Source of the DNA: Cystobasidium ongulense
Lineage: Eukaryota; Basidiomycota; Cystobasidiomycetes; Cystobasidiales; Cystobasidiaceae
Reading direction: 5' to 3'
NCBI GenBank assembly: GCA_022835595.1
Contig: BQUP01000009.1
Location: 372,001 to 436,000, forward strand
DNA: 64,000 bases
Shown: positions 1 to 10,912 of the stretch, one piece after another
Layout of the letters: every line of letters begins with the position of its first letter
How positions within the stretch are numbered: position 1 is the stretch's first letter
Program-made: the position numbers and the translations under genes
The notes under the pieces: generated by a model
The model's input: the letters and a program-made list of their open reading frames with translations, nothing else
Told to the model about the DNA's origin: nothing
Databases searched by the model: none

Positions 1-63
1 GCTTTTGAAGCGTCTCGTGACGAGGTGCTCACTACGTTGAGTGAAGTGTTGGCGAGCAGGTAG
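1..63 (+). CDS. C-terminal end of an upstream gene (partial)
   Basis: Frame 1 is open from the first base to a TAG at 61-63 and reads AFEASRDEVLTTLSEVLASR. This looks like an amphipathic helical protein tail. No family can be assigned from 20 residues, and an open frame this short can occur by chance. It is listed because the stretch after the stop turns non-coding in character and the next gene begins about 700 bases later. Confidence 0.35.
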   Translation, partial: AFEASRDEVLTTLSEVLASR

Positions 64-773
64 CGGCTGAAGGCGAGTCCTAGTCCGCTGTATATATCAA
101 AAGAATATCAGCGATGATCGGACAGGCTGTTGACGAGAGAGAAGGAGAGAACAAGATGACATACCGCGATGACCCGTTGATGACTGCTACGTTTGCCATG
201 CTGGTAGTATATTGTGTTATGATTAGTATGAAGCAGGAGCACAGTCGAAATGCAGTGAACTGGCATGACCAAGTACCGTATTCGATGATCGCCATAGTCG
301 CTGAGCATCGAGGTGAGGCACGTGTTCTAATTGACAGACTATCGTTAGGAAGTGCATGCAGCGGTGTAGGAAGGTGGTAGGGTCGGAGCATGTGTGGTCT
401 GTCCGATGCCCAATTGCTCCATTCCTGCCTGGGCTGCTTGACCAGAGAGCCACCGCATTGCTGGCCTGGCTGGCTATCTCCAGGCTCAGGACAGGCGTGT
501 CTGGAATCAACATCAACAGTCAAGCGATGGAGTGTATCAAAACCGTTGACAAGAGTACACCCTGCTGTTGTTTGTCATTGTTGATGACGATTAGTACTCT
601 GTCAAACCACTCATCAAGTAATCAAGTGTGTCAGACAAGAATCAAGACGCGTTTAGATAAAAGTAGAATTGATTGATTAACTGATAGACGCGACTTTGTA
701 GCTTTCCTCTTCTCGTTTAACACGGGATAGACACAAGCAAGACTACAACAATGCAGCACACGCTTCATCTACA
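64..773. other. Intergenic region upstream of the Usp1-domain gene
   Basis: About 700 bases without a supportable gene. Open frames occur on both strands (for example around 114-380 and 223-516), but they overlap each other, match nothing I recognise and lack splice-linked continuation. The stretch just before 774 is the expected promoter and 5' leader of the downstream gene. I see no strong TATA element or repeat. Confidence 0.5.
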
Positions 774-3700
774 ATGAGAAGATTCCTAGGTGCTGCTAAT
801 CTGAGTATCAACACTGGCAACACCGACTCCGCATCGTCAAGTCGTGGGAATCAGCCTGAAGCTTCACAACCGCTATCTTCTACGAGGAAAGCGTTCCAGC
901 AGACATTCGCACAGCTTGCATATCCAAGGTCGAACTCGTCAACTTCAGCATCGCCGTCTAGAGTCCATCAACAGCATAGAAAGCAACCTCCCTCGTCCTC
1001 CTCGTCCTTGCCGCCGGATAACGACGAGAATATATCGCCCTCGAGTCCAGTAGCTTTCGACTCGCCTGTCCCTCCCACTCCCCCAAGCAAGCATGGCCAC
1101 GGTAACAACGTCAACAATGAGGAAGATGAAGACAACGACCACAACGACGACGCTTCGTGGGACGACGCTCTTGCTCTGCCGTTCGGGTCGAGCGTGATCG
1201 AGCGGTCCAGCTCGAGCAATGGCCATGGAGAGAGCAGCAACGACAACATCAACAATACGGCAGCTTTTGCATTCGCTCCCTCAGCTGCTGGTCAGCGTGG
1301 ATCCACTTCCACCATCTCTGCATCGCGCTACAATCCAACAACTCTCCCCATGCTGCAGAGTCCAACAACGCCAATCTCGAATTATAACGGCAATGAAGGT
1401 CCAAACTCGGCTTCATCAATGCTATTCTCCAAGTCTCAGCAATCACAAACATTCAACCATACTGGATTGACTGTGTCCGCTACATACGCAGCTAATGCGA
1501 GCTCCCTTGTCGACCTAAAAGATGAAATGATGCTCGAATTACTATCGAGCGACGCGTTGATTCACGTTGCTCAGTTTGAGATACTCGGGTTTGATGAAGT
1601 GGAGGAATTACGGAAGGTGCGCTTAGATGGATACGGACGCTTTCAATCATGTTCATGCTAACGAAGAAACCTCTCTTTACTCTATTTCTCGATGGTACAC
1701 AGGAACATTCAATCCTATCAAATCGTCTACAATCACTTCAGAACAAATTAGCAATAGAAACAAAAATAAGAGATGCAGCATTATCAATATCAAGATTATA
1801 TTCGACAAAAAGATTATCATTAAAAACAAAACAAAATGCAGCAGAAGAATTGTCTAATTCTGATAAAAAAGTAGATTCTTTGATTAATGAAGTCAATAAA
1901 TTATCCAAGAAAGAAAATGAAATTAAAGGAAGGATAATTAGACATATGGCTGCTGTTTTAGCTTTGTCTTTTAGAAAACTTGAAGCTGGTCAACAACATC
2001 AACAATCTTACGTTCACGGAACAGCGGCGAAACATCAGACGACAGGATCACATCAGAATGCATTCTTTCCTAGTAAATCAGATTATGGGACTGCTTCCAG
2101 TTCAGCTGCTTCTTCTCATACAGGTCCTCATACACCTCTATCAGCCACTTTTCCTCCTCCTTCCCACCCATCGTCGTCCAATACCAAACCTGAACCAGAA
2201 AGACAAGGTTTTCTCTCTCCAACAACAGGCTTGTACAGTCCTACTTTTTCCACTACCTCATCAATGGCAAAATCTAAAAGCGTACAAGCTTTCGAAGGTC
2301 CTCATTTCTTTGCTAATAATAAAGATGCTATCGTTCCTGGATCTTTACTAGCTTCTACTTCTACATCAAATTCTGCTCCTTCCTCGTCCTCAAATGCTCC
2401 ATCTGCAAGATCCCCCTCTTTCTCAAACCTGGCGCTATTCACTTCCTCCGCTTCTTCTTCCCGCTCACATACTCCTGCTCTTTCTCAGAGATCCCCGCCG
2501 AACGATAATGCCCTTCTTTCCCCTACTCTGTCGGCACATTCGACAACTCTGGGGTATATGGACAATTCACATCTTGAAATGCAAATACAAGACCTGACAT
2601 TACAGCTATCACAATCCAAATTACAGTCTTCTGAATTGCTAGAAACTGTAGATATGCTTAAGCAGGAAAAGGGTGAACTCGCCTCAAGATTGAAAGAATC
2701 AAATTCGAGAGGGACGACAGAGAGTGAAAATATTCTAAGACAATTGCATGATTCCCAATTGGAAATACAAAAATTGAAGGGTGAACTGCAAAGGGCTAAT
2801 AGTACATTAGAGGAGAATATGAAGGATGCTTCGTTATGGGAGCAACAGAGTAGGAAACTACAAGATGGCTTCGAAAATGAACGGAGAGAGATGGTAAATC
2901 AACTTAGAAGTACATTGATCAAACATTCAGATCAAAGCACGTCTATAAGCAAGCATTTCCCGGATTCAGATCAAATGCAAACATTGGACATGTCCAGATT
3001 TGTCAATCGTGATTTTGATAGCATGCTCTCATCGATGAGTACATCGCACGCTGAAATGGCGAATCAGATCACTGTATTACAACAGCAAATATCAGAACAT
3101 CAACAAAGTCTTCAAGAAGCCACGAACAAGACAGCCGATGAAGTACAGAAATCGAAAAGACAAGCTGAACAATTGCAACAAGAGAAACAAATTTTGATGA
3201 AGAAGATAACTCGTATAGAATCTGAAAATTCAGAAATACGAACTTCACTAAAAGAATTAACTGAAGAATATGATAGTATTAATTCTAAATATACGTCAAT
3301 AAAAGAAAGATTTGAAATTTCTGCTTCTCAGCAGTTAGATTCTGAAAGACGTATGGCACAAAAAATTAAAGAAGTTGATCAAGTACATACTGAAAGAATG
3401 CTTGAAAAAGATAAAATATTACTGGGGGTAGATCAAGATAAGAAGTCCTTGAAGAATAAATTTGAATCACTTCAATCTGAGCTAGCGGAAGTGAGGAATG
3501 AAAAGCTGGCATTCGTGCGAAGCCTTGAAGAGATCTGGAAGAACCTGCCAAGTGAAAGTACGATTCAAGCTAGATTAGCTCTTAAAGATGCCGACGATAT
3601 CACAGAGTATAAGGCTGTATGGTTGAAAACGGCATCTTCTCCTGGCTCAGAAGGAAATGGAACGATGGAACCCGAAAAGCTCACAAAGCGGATTGAATCT

Positions 3701-4359
3701 ATTCTCGCTTTAGATGAAAAGTTGATATCACGCTTAGCATCACACGAAGATCACGCAGCATCACATAAAGCAGCCTCAATAAGAGCAGAAAAGATGTTAC
3801 AAGAAAGCAAGAATAATCTACAAGCATATCATAAACAAGTAAAAGAATTAGAAGAACATCTAAGTTTAATGAATCAAAAAGAAGTTGAAATGTTAGAAAG
3901 ATTAAATGATCTATCATTAGCTTTGGAGAATTCTCGTTCTATCAACAAACGGTCTGAAACTTCCATTCAAAATCTAGAGAAGAAATGTTCTTCTGTGGAA
4001 AAGGAAAAGGAAAACTTGGAAACGAAATTGATTGTGCTTGAAAAAGAAAAGGAGAAGTTGGTTAATAAGAATGAATATAAAGTTAAAATTGCTAATTTAG
4101 AAAAGGAGAGTGCTGATCTTAGAGATGAATTGGCTTCTGTGAGTTTTTCTCTGCCTACCATGTCTGTCCGTAATGACCTCACTGACTTCGCGGGGCGATA
4201 ATCTAGGCACAAGATGAGCTCGATGAACTTCGAAGCCGAGAATCAAGACAGCGCGTCCAATTGTTGGATGAGCTCACGCAGCTCACTGAAGAAGCGAGCT
4301 CGCTGCGTGCGCAACTGCGTACAGCACAGCGGAAGTTGACGGCTGGAGCAAGGACATAA
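774..4359 (+). CDS. Usp1-domain (up-regulated during septation) coiled-coil protein
   Basis: Three exons, 774-1616, 1703-4138 and 4207-4359, join in frame to about 1143 residues. The Usp1 family domain spans the first intron. Exon 1 ends in DALIHVAQFEILGFDEVEEL, and exon 2 continues SNRLQSLQNKLAIETKIRDA, the signature helical block of this fungal family. The first 230 residues and a Ser/Pro/Thr-rich stretch after the domain are disordered. From about residue 590 to the end the protein is almost continuous coiled coil. Intron 1 has a GCTAAC branch site. The second intron restores a coiled-coil tail (AQDELDELRSRE...) that would be lost if the frame ran on to the stop near 4199. The family is named for induction during septation in fission yeast; a structural role at the septum or cytoskeleton is inferred. 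Confidence 0.85.
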
Positions 4360-5581
4360 TGTATATTTTTGCACGGCGACGTTGACAGAATTGCGTAGCT
4401 GTATAATGACTCGTTGTACCACAGATCTACTCGCAAAGTACCGCATGTCGTCTCCCACCATAAGAATCGAGCGGGCATTGCCCATAAAGTTTCCCATCAT
4501 CATGGGGAAGCAGCTTTTCGATAATCCATCAGCGCGGAAATCTGGCCTAATTCTGAATGATCATAGTCTATAGTGCACAATGAGTGTCGGGGCATAGCAG
4601 TACAAATATATAGAGCTGTAAATGTCCATATACCAAATACGTCAACCATAATAACGTCCCGTCGGCGGCTGGGGCGACGACTCGGAGGCACAACTTCTCG
4701 TATAGGGCGGCCGCAGTCAGGCATGATAACGTCCGGCGGAGAACAATGGAGGTCATACATGATAGCATCTCGTTGAGAGGCCTTATAGCGTTGCCCGGGG
4801 CGATTTCGCCAGTATTCCAAAGAGTTCCGGATGCTATGCACGCCAGGAGGCTTGTACGACGAACACAACAATGCAGCCCGCTGTGCTCTGGCGAGTTTAT
4901 ATACGTGGCCAACGTGAGAAGCTGCAGGCTGAGTTGCCTCGACCTGAACCAAAAATTTATGGCGCAGTCCTCGAAAAATCCGATTTCCAATGCTCCCACA
5001 AGCCTTGGCGCTCTTCAGCTTCCAAGCGCAAATGACTTGGTCCATTCCCATCAAATAACGTCAGTGATACGTCAATTGTGTTGTTGCGGCTGCGCAACTG
5101 GTGTAGAAACCGATGGGTCGGGTATAATCCCGAAGTGGTTCGATCTTGTTCCACTTACTACCGTTTATTTGGGCAAGCATAGACTATGGTAGTATTGACA
5201 TCATCCCGTCAGCTTGGGTTTCGCATCGGCATAGGTCACTAGCTAATGGAAAGCGGAGCTGCGCAAGTCTACATAGCCGGATCTGAGGGTCCAGCGCAGA
5301 CGTATATCGCAGAACTGTCCCAATAGCCAAGTGACTTACCTCTGGCTTCGTCTTGGATGGATAATATCAGTACGCAAAAGCAGAACTTTGAGGCGTAAGT
5401 CAGTGCTACAGTGAGCCGTCTCCGACGAGATAGGTGCACGGCTTTTGGTGAAGTCCTCTTTGGCGGTGTCCAAATATCACTGCTGTGAGGTTGTGTGTAA
5501 CTTGGTGCCGCGCGGTGTCTGCGCTTGATACGTTCGGATCCAAAGCACGGTATCCAGCGTAGTAGTCTGATTGCCCTTACT
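4360..5581. other. Intergenic region between convergent genes
   Basis: About 1.2 kb between two convergent genes. A 184-codon open frame lies on the minus strand (4500-5054), with a shorter one on the plus strand (4746-5192). Neither resembles a known protein, and the two overlap in opposite senses. A short motif, ATAACGTCC followed by CGGCGG, occurs twice (near 4652 and 4728). The region probably holds the two 3' untranslated regions and perhaps a non-coding transcript; I cannot support a gene. Confidence 0.4.
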
Positions 5582-6432
5582 TCAGATAAAACAGTCTTCT
5601 GGATTTACAAATATCTCTCGGCCGTTCGTCCTGTGATTCTTGCGTTCTTTGTCTCGTGAACATGGTTTCCGCATGTCTGAGTAACGAATAAGGTGAACAG
5701 CCAGTCGATTAGCTGTGTGTGGGCTGTTCGAGGTGTTTGACGAGCTCACCAAATGCGTCTTCAGCTGGCTGCACACCTCCCGAGTAGTAGTCCTTGACTC
5801 TTCGGAAGACCGTGTAGCCCATGCCCTCGTACATAGTTACAGCCACTGTTGGTAGATGTGTCAGGATTACGGACGACTCGAATATGTAGACTTGATTCGA
5901 CGCACGTTCGTTAGACATCCGCACATATAGATCCACAAAGTAGCAGTCCCTGTAGATATCGTTTCAGCGTGTGAATATGATAGAGGATCCGGCTTGCTCA
6001 CATTTGATCGGACATCTTTTCCAAGAACTGCATCATGCTGCGAGCCAGGCCTAAACGGCGGTACTCTGGAGAGACTGTGACTGCTGTAACATGGCCGCTG
6101 ATGGTCGTGCGAGCTGGTCAGTCTCGTCTCTTCTGCGGTGGCACAGCTGCCTCGATTGCCTTACTGCCAGTCCTCGCCTTTGCCTTCAGTCTTGCCCATC
6201 ACTATCACAACAGCAGAGGTGAGTACCACCATGAGGCAAGAGAATGAAGACCGCAGTACTTACTGTATCCCATCAACGTCCCTCTAGTGTCCTCGACCGC
6301 ACAGAATTGATCCGGCCATTGGCTCAGGTTGTTCATGTAATATGAAATCGAATACGTCTCCGTAAAGGCATCCAGGTTTACATGATTGAAGTTGAAGAGG
6401 TCTGTTGCTTTGAACGGTCGCAACAGCGACAT
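5582..6432 (-). CDS. NAA20: N-terminal acetyltransferase B catalytic subunit (NatB)
   Basis: Six exons (6264-6432, 6165-6201, 6002-6097, 5906-5949, 5750-5845, 5582-5676) join to 178 residues, the same length as human NAA20. NatB acetylates the N-termini of proteins starting Met-Asp, Met-Glu or Met-Asn at the ribosome, together with the auxiliary subunit NAA25. The GNAT fold is complete. It starts MSLLRPFKATDLFNFNHVNL, keeps the acetyl-CoA loop RRLGLA within SPEYRRLGLA, continues through FVDLYVRMSNELAVTMYEGM and GYTVFRRVKDYYSG, and ends with EDAFDMRK plus an FVNPED tail typical of the family. The intron at 5846-5905 is 60 bases and stop-free, so a naive model would read through it and insert 20 foreign residues. 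Confidence 0.93.
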
Positions 6433-7330
6433 CTTCCACGAGGCCTCTCTGAATCACAAAAGTGCGCTCTCGCTGTTGGGGCAGAGGTGCGGAGCGTCGT
6501 CGTCTGGCTCGCAGACCTGGCTCTGCACCACTCTACCCGGAGGAACAGCGATGGATACAAGGACACTCAGACGGAGCCTACTAATCCTCTTCTGACTGCT
6601 GAGATCCCTTCCCCCAGCACCGATGTCATCTCGTCTTCGATGGCCATGGGAATGCCGAAAGCTTTTGGAAAGGGCAGCATTGACCGAATGCTACCCAGTA
6701 CGGAAGAAGCCATCAAAGCTATCTTTACAGCGTTGGCATGCGACACTGTCCACTATTGGAGACGTCTTCCGCCATGCCGTTCTCACACTTGGATTACCCT
6801 GCATCAAGCGTGGTAGACGGTCGCACAAAGTGTGGAACAAGCTTCACTTGTTAGTGATTACACCTTGTTTGTGGACGAGGCTTTTGTGCATCTCTGGCCG
6901 GGATTCACTTCTGGCTCGCCGAACACAAAAAAAGTGCACACAAGACAGCAAAAAAGGCTAGGAACCTCTAAATGGTGGGTCACATCTGAGAACCTAACAG
7001 ATGACCATCAGCAGTTAAGTGGAAGCTGTTTGGTCATTACGGTGGAAGTTGTACTGGATCGAGGCGTTCGTGCAAAGTTAGCCCATGTTAGCAACTCGTG
7101 GCGACGTCGAATAGATAGGCGGGACAAATTTGTTACTTGTTGGGGCAGTCTGGGTTCTAAAGTTACATGTACATATGGTGGATATGGATGGGTGTAATGG
7201 TGTTGATAAGGCGTTATTTGGGAGGCTTTGCGGCCTTTTTTTAGAAAACTGTTTCGCGGCTTATCTCTTTGGACATAGAAGTGGGAAGATCAGCGAAGTA
7301 GCACCGTAGCTCATTGGAACTTGTAGCTGT
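6433..7330. other. Upstream region of NAA20, no supported gene
   Basis: About 900 bases between NAA20 (minus) and the 3' end of a minus-strand gene at 7331. Plus-strand frame 1 is open in two long pieces (6382-6816 and 6832-7197) separated by one stop. The first piece contains a peptide of fairly natural composition around 6545-6760. No domain, plausible start or splice pair emerged, so a divergent spliced gene is possible but unproven. Confidence 0.35.
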
Positions 7331-7945
7331 TCATAGCTTTCGGTTTCTAGTGGCGGCCCCATACATATCGTGAACCCTTCTAACCTCAAGGTCGCCGTCC
7401 TGATCAAGTCGGGGACGACCTCTTGCGAGTGATGGATTGTAGTTGGACAACCTTCGGTTGGATGAACTATAATCGGATGTACTATCGCTGGATGGACTAT
7501 AGTTGGATGAACTATAATTGGATGTACTATCACTGGATGAACTATAGTTGGACGATTGATAGTTGGATGTACTATCGTTGGATGGTACGAATGGCTTTGT
7601 AAGATGACGCATAGGTGAGAGTTCACGGTTCTCATAGTTATGATCTATTTGTCGCCATATTGGCCTCGCCTGAGGGGACTGAGATGTATTTGTTAACACC
7701 TGTGGTAATCCAGGCCTTGCTGCGCGAGGCGGCGCATTCCTCACCACGAGTTGCTTCGATTCTCGAGACATGGTTGAGGTAGTGCCAGTGGAATTCTTGC
7801 TCTCTGGTTGTGTGCGCTGGGACCACTCTGCATAGCTGTTTTTGCCGTATTCCGGTTCGAATGTAGGCTGCGAATCGCCTGACGCAACGCGGTACCTGTC
7901 AAATACGCCGTATGGCTGATTCTCGCGAGTGCTAAACTGCGCCAT
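7331..7945 (-). CDS. Hypothetical protein with Ser/Asn/Tyr pentapeptide repeats
   Basis: An uninterrupted 204-codon frame with an ATG at 7943-7945. I do not recognise a family. The first 110 residues are polar and basic, the middle carries nine tandem five-residue units rich in Ser, Asn, Tyr and Asp (for example SSSDSTSNYSSSNYS), and the tail is basic (RGRPRLDQDGDLEVRR). The DNA of the repeat block is a 15-bp tandem array. No signal peptide or membrane segment is visible. Low complexity suggests a disordered protein. That the repeats preserve the frame supports coding, but expression is not shown by sequence. Confidence 0.5.
   Translation of the reverse strand: MAQFSTRENQPYGVFDRYRVASGDSQPTFEPEYGKNSYAEWSQRTQPESKNSTGTTSTMSRESKQLVVRNAPPRAARPGLPQVLTNTSQSPQARPIWRQIDHNYENRELSPMRHLTKPFVPSNDSTSNYQSSNYSSSSDSTSNYSSSNYSPSSDSTSDYSSSNRRLSNYNPSLARGRPRLDQDGDLEVRRVHDMYGAATRNRKL
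7457..7591. repeat. 15-bp tandem repeat, nine units
   Basis: Nine consecutive 15-base units, consensus GTTGGATGAACTATA, diverged at a few positions each. The unit length is a multiple of three and the array lies wholly inside the minus-strand gene at 7331-7945, so copy-number change would not shift the frame. Similar in-frame minisatellites are common in fungal low-complexity proteins. Confidence 0.9.
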
Positions 7946-8104
7946 TGTTGCTATCTTCGAGATATTCTCTACAAGGTTGTTTGATTAAGAGACAAGGAAA
8001 AGAGAAATGCTCAAAAGCCTCGTTTTTATACAGCAAAAACCAAAAAAAGGAAGTGAAGAGAGAACAGGGCTGTGTAACCTATTTTTCCAACGGTCTTGGG
8101 GAAA

Positions 8105-8480
8105 TCTCTGTAGACCGATGCTGTTCACAACGGCCACCTCTCGACCATGAGGCAGAGCCAGCGGCCGATACGATGATATTCGAAGTCTTTGCTGTGAGGC
8201 TGTGTGTGTGTGTGTGTGTCGCATAGTCGGTCTGGGCGGGAAAAGTAGATCGACCGACCGATGCTGTGTATGCCCGTGACCGGTCCATGACCCACGCTCA
8301 AGCAGCGGGCCGAGTTCAGTCGAAAATTCTGCTGCCAGGCTATGTGTACTGCACATGCACGGTCTCAAAAGACCGACGTTGCTGTGTATTAGCGTTGAAA
8401 CTCGGTCCGAGGTGAATGTGTGTTTTTGGAAAATTCTCCTATGGGGCTGTACAGGATTCGTGCAAATGCACTGGGCAAGA
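8105..8480. repeat. Diverged direct repeats of about 130 bp
   Basis: Three degenerate copies share landmarks in the same order. GACCGATGCTGT (or GACCGACGTTGCTGT) occurs near 8112, 8261 and 8375. It is followed about 60-80 bases later by a block like GAAAATTCTGCTG...GGCTGTG near 8181, 8325 and 8430. Copies differ enough that the boundaries are approximate. Origin is unknown; no coding capacity or terminal structure marks them as a mobile element. Confidence 0.45.
8201..8219. repeat. TG dinucleotide microsatellite
   Basis: An unbroken TG run of about nine and a half units inside the non-coding stretch downstream of RIB4. It lies within the first of the decayed repeats. Confidence 0.9.
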
Positions 8481-8900
8481 GGGCTGAGATGCGCCCTGAA
8501 GAAAGTTGTCAGCAGACCCGTTGTCCGTCCATTTGTTGATAACTGCATGCATGGTCTTGAACAGCACTAGTCTAAGGTGGCGCTTAAGTCTTTCGCCGAT
8601 ATCGGAGTTCGTCAGCTAGTGCTTTCGGACGGAAAGAACAGAGATGGTACGTCCAATTTTTCGAACATGATTGCCCAGCATCGATGTTTGCTGTTGCTTT
8701 GTCTGCAGCTGTGTCATTCAACTCGATTAGGCAGTCAGAGCACTCGTCGGCATAGACCAGAATGCAAGTGTTTCGACTTTCAGAAAGCTCAATTTCCATT
8801 TCCACTCCATCGTCATATGTGCATATATATTGCGGTATTGTTGTTTACTTCCTGCTCCATCCATTTTCCTAGATTTCATCTTGTTCCTTAATCTCCATCT

Positions 8901-9795
8901 TTAAATTTCACCATTTCCCCATCTTTTAGTTTTAACGCTCATTTCAACAGCAGCTTTACCCCAATCGATACCATGGTTATGTGCTTTCCCTTCTCTTCCT
9001 TTGATCGTAACACCTGCTCTTTCCAGCGCTTGATCTTCAGTCAAACAAGTCAAGACACCGAATATGACAGGTACTCCAGTATCTAATCCAACTCTCATTA
9101 ATCCTTGTGAAACTGAATCGCAAATGTATTCGAAATGCATTGTTGATCCTTTTATTAATACTCCTACTGCTATTACTGCATTGAATGGTCCTGTCAGACG
9201 TGCTTTTGTAGGCTTGGATGATGATGAAGTAGGACTCGTGACTGATGGTGTGGATGGACGTGAGTTACCACCACCAGTGAGGAGGTTTGTCATTCCTCCT
9301 AGGAGATCGGTAGCTTGGTTTGAGCCTTGTACTTGCGAGCCAGCGATGAGTCTGTAGATCAGAACACAGCATAGTGAGGTGGAACCCGCTATCAATGTCC
9401 TGCTCGAAACCCAGAAAGAGAGAAGCGAACAGTACGCACCTCGAACAGGCAGCTGGTAGTTCATACGAACCAGATACATTCTCAACTACTATATTCTCAG
9501 CTTTGACTCCAGATTGCATGAGTGTCTCGATAGCTCCTTTGACTAGCGGTTCGATGACTGGCATGTTCCATCTGGTTTTCGAGGTCGTCAAGGCGGCATA
9601 GAGAGAGAGGGGGGGAGATAGCAAGCAATAGGACGGTCAGATCCAGGGTCCTCCCTTATTGAAGCTTCATCCCCCATGGTCTGACTGACGAGCTACCCAC
9701 CTTCCATGCACGATTGCGATTCTCAAGTCCGAGCCATCGAATGCCTCTTCTGAAGCAGTCAGTCCTTTGAACAGATGTTCTGTAGTGCTTGCCAT
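8901..9795 (-). CDS. RIB4: 6,7-dimethyl-8-ribityllumazine synthase
   Basis: Three exons (9701-9795, 9440-9571, 8901-9351) encode 225 residues. The enzyme condenses 5-amino-6-ribitylaminouracil with 3,4-dihydroxy-2-butanone 4-phosphate, the penultimate step of riboflavin synthesis. Recognisable blocks are IAIVHGRWN near the N-terminus, VSGSYELPAA, AVIAVGVLIKGSTMHFEYIC with the catalytic-loop His, and FGVLTCLTEDQALERAG near the end. Between the second and third conserved strands the protein carries an extra Ser/Thr/Gly-rich segment of roughly 45 residues (around 9215-9345). Compact homologues of about 150-170 residues lack it, which accounts for the greater length. The split codon AG|A at intron 1 restores the HGRWNMP motif, supporting the start at 9795. 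Confidence 0.94.
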
Positions 9796-10912
9796 GGTTG
9801 ATAGTAGTAGGGTGTAGCTTGTTGCTCAACTCTCGTGATAAACTTGCAAGAGAGGTGTGTATAGTTGGAAAGAGCAAGCAAGCGAGCGAACCCTCGAAAG
9901 GTCGCGCCGGCCGTCAAGATGCGGATAATCCATGGCCTGCAACGGCACGTGATAAGCGACGCCAGAAGGAGGACAGCAGTAATGACAGAGGTATTGGTAA
10001 TGTGTTAGATAGTATCGTTACTTCTCTGCATCAGAAGCTAGTTCATTCTTGCAATGCTTCTTAACCATCATAGTGGTGATCGGGTCGGACTTTCCATGCG
10101 AAACAGCGAGTAGAAGTAGCAACTTGTTGCTGTTCTGCACTCATCGCACTACAGCAAAGCAAGCCGTTGTGATGCTTGAATTGCCGCACAAAATGTCCTG
10201 TATGACTGCCAGATTAACAGCTGCCTACAGACGAGCTTACGACTAGCTTACTCTGGAGAAGAGTCGGCAGGCTGCAACGTTAACAGCGTCAATGGGAACG
10301 TATGAAGGGAGACAGCCAGCGTGTGTACGAAGTGCGGCATGTTGGCAGGCAACAGCTATCAAACGAGTACACCTTTCGGCATCCATTGGTTCATTGAATC
10401 ATTCGTTCGTGGATGGACCGGCATCTTCGCCGAGTATGGAAGCGAGGCTGAACAGGACAAGAGCAGCCCTAGGACAAGGCAGACAAGGCCGTCCATAACA
10501 AGAAGGCAGAGGATACCTACCGTATGCAACCTCGGATGATCCGCCCAGTATCGACAACGGATGCAAGTACAAAGAATGGACATGTCGTTGGATTTCTCTC
10601 TTTCCAAAGCGCGACTTTGTCAATCAGCTGGATGGGGCCATGACAACGCAGCTACTGACTGCACCATGTTACGAGGTTGGACGAAGCCTACGGGATGGAT
10701 GGGAAAGACGTCCAACACGACGCTGATGGTGGTCTTGCCCCATCTTTGCAGCTCCGAGACTCGCTCGACCGTCTCGGCCCACCTCCGACGAGCTGCCTCG
10801 AAGGTGTGCGCGTTGGATACGGAGGCGTGTGCGGGGTGGATGACCTTGGACAACTTTTCTTCCATTCGAATGGCTCTCTTTCCTTCCTTGCACTCACTGA
10901 CTAGCACTCGCG
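9796..10912. other. Divergent promoter region between RIB4 and the C2H2 gene
   Basis: About 1.1 kb separating the RIB4 start (minus) from the C2H2 protein start (plus). It should hold both promoters. A CACGTG palindrome overlapping a GATAAG motif lies about 150 bases upstream of RIB4. Open frames around 10561-10956 on both strands overlap one another and show no family resemblance. Confidence 0.5.
9946..9955. promoter_or_regulatory. CACGTG E-box fused to GATAAG motif
   Basis: CACGTGATAA followed by G at 9956 combines a bHLH-type E-box with a GATA-factor core. It sits about 150 bases upstream of the RIB4 ATG. Binding is inferred from motif alone; a six-base palindrome is expected by chance every few kilobases. 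Confidence 0.3.

Larger units (their letters stand above)
7946..8900. other. Intergenic region with decayed repeats
   Basis: Nearly 1 kb without a gene I can support. It lies upstream of the 7331-7945 gene and downstream of RIB4. It contains a TG dinucleotide run (8201-8219) and a set of diverged repeats of about 130 bp between about 8105 and 8480. The remaining open frames are short and unrecognised. Confidence 0.5.

Noticed and set aside
4500-5054. 184-codon minus-strand open frame
   Set aside because: No family resemblance, an opposing frame of similar length overlaps it, and no splice or promoter context supports a gene.
7457-7591. Array of short repeats considered as a CRISPR-like array
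   Set aside because: Units are contiguous without spacers, lie inside a coding frame, and the genome is eukaryotic.
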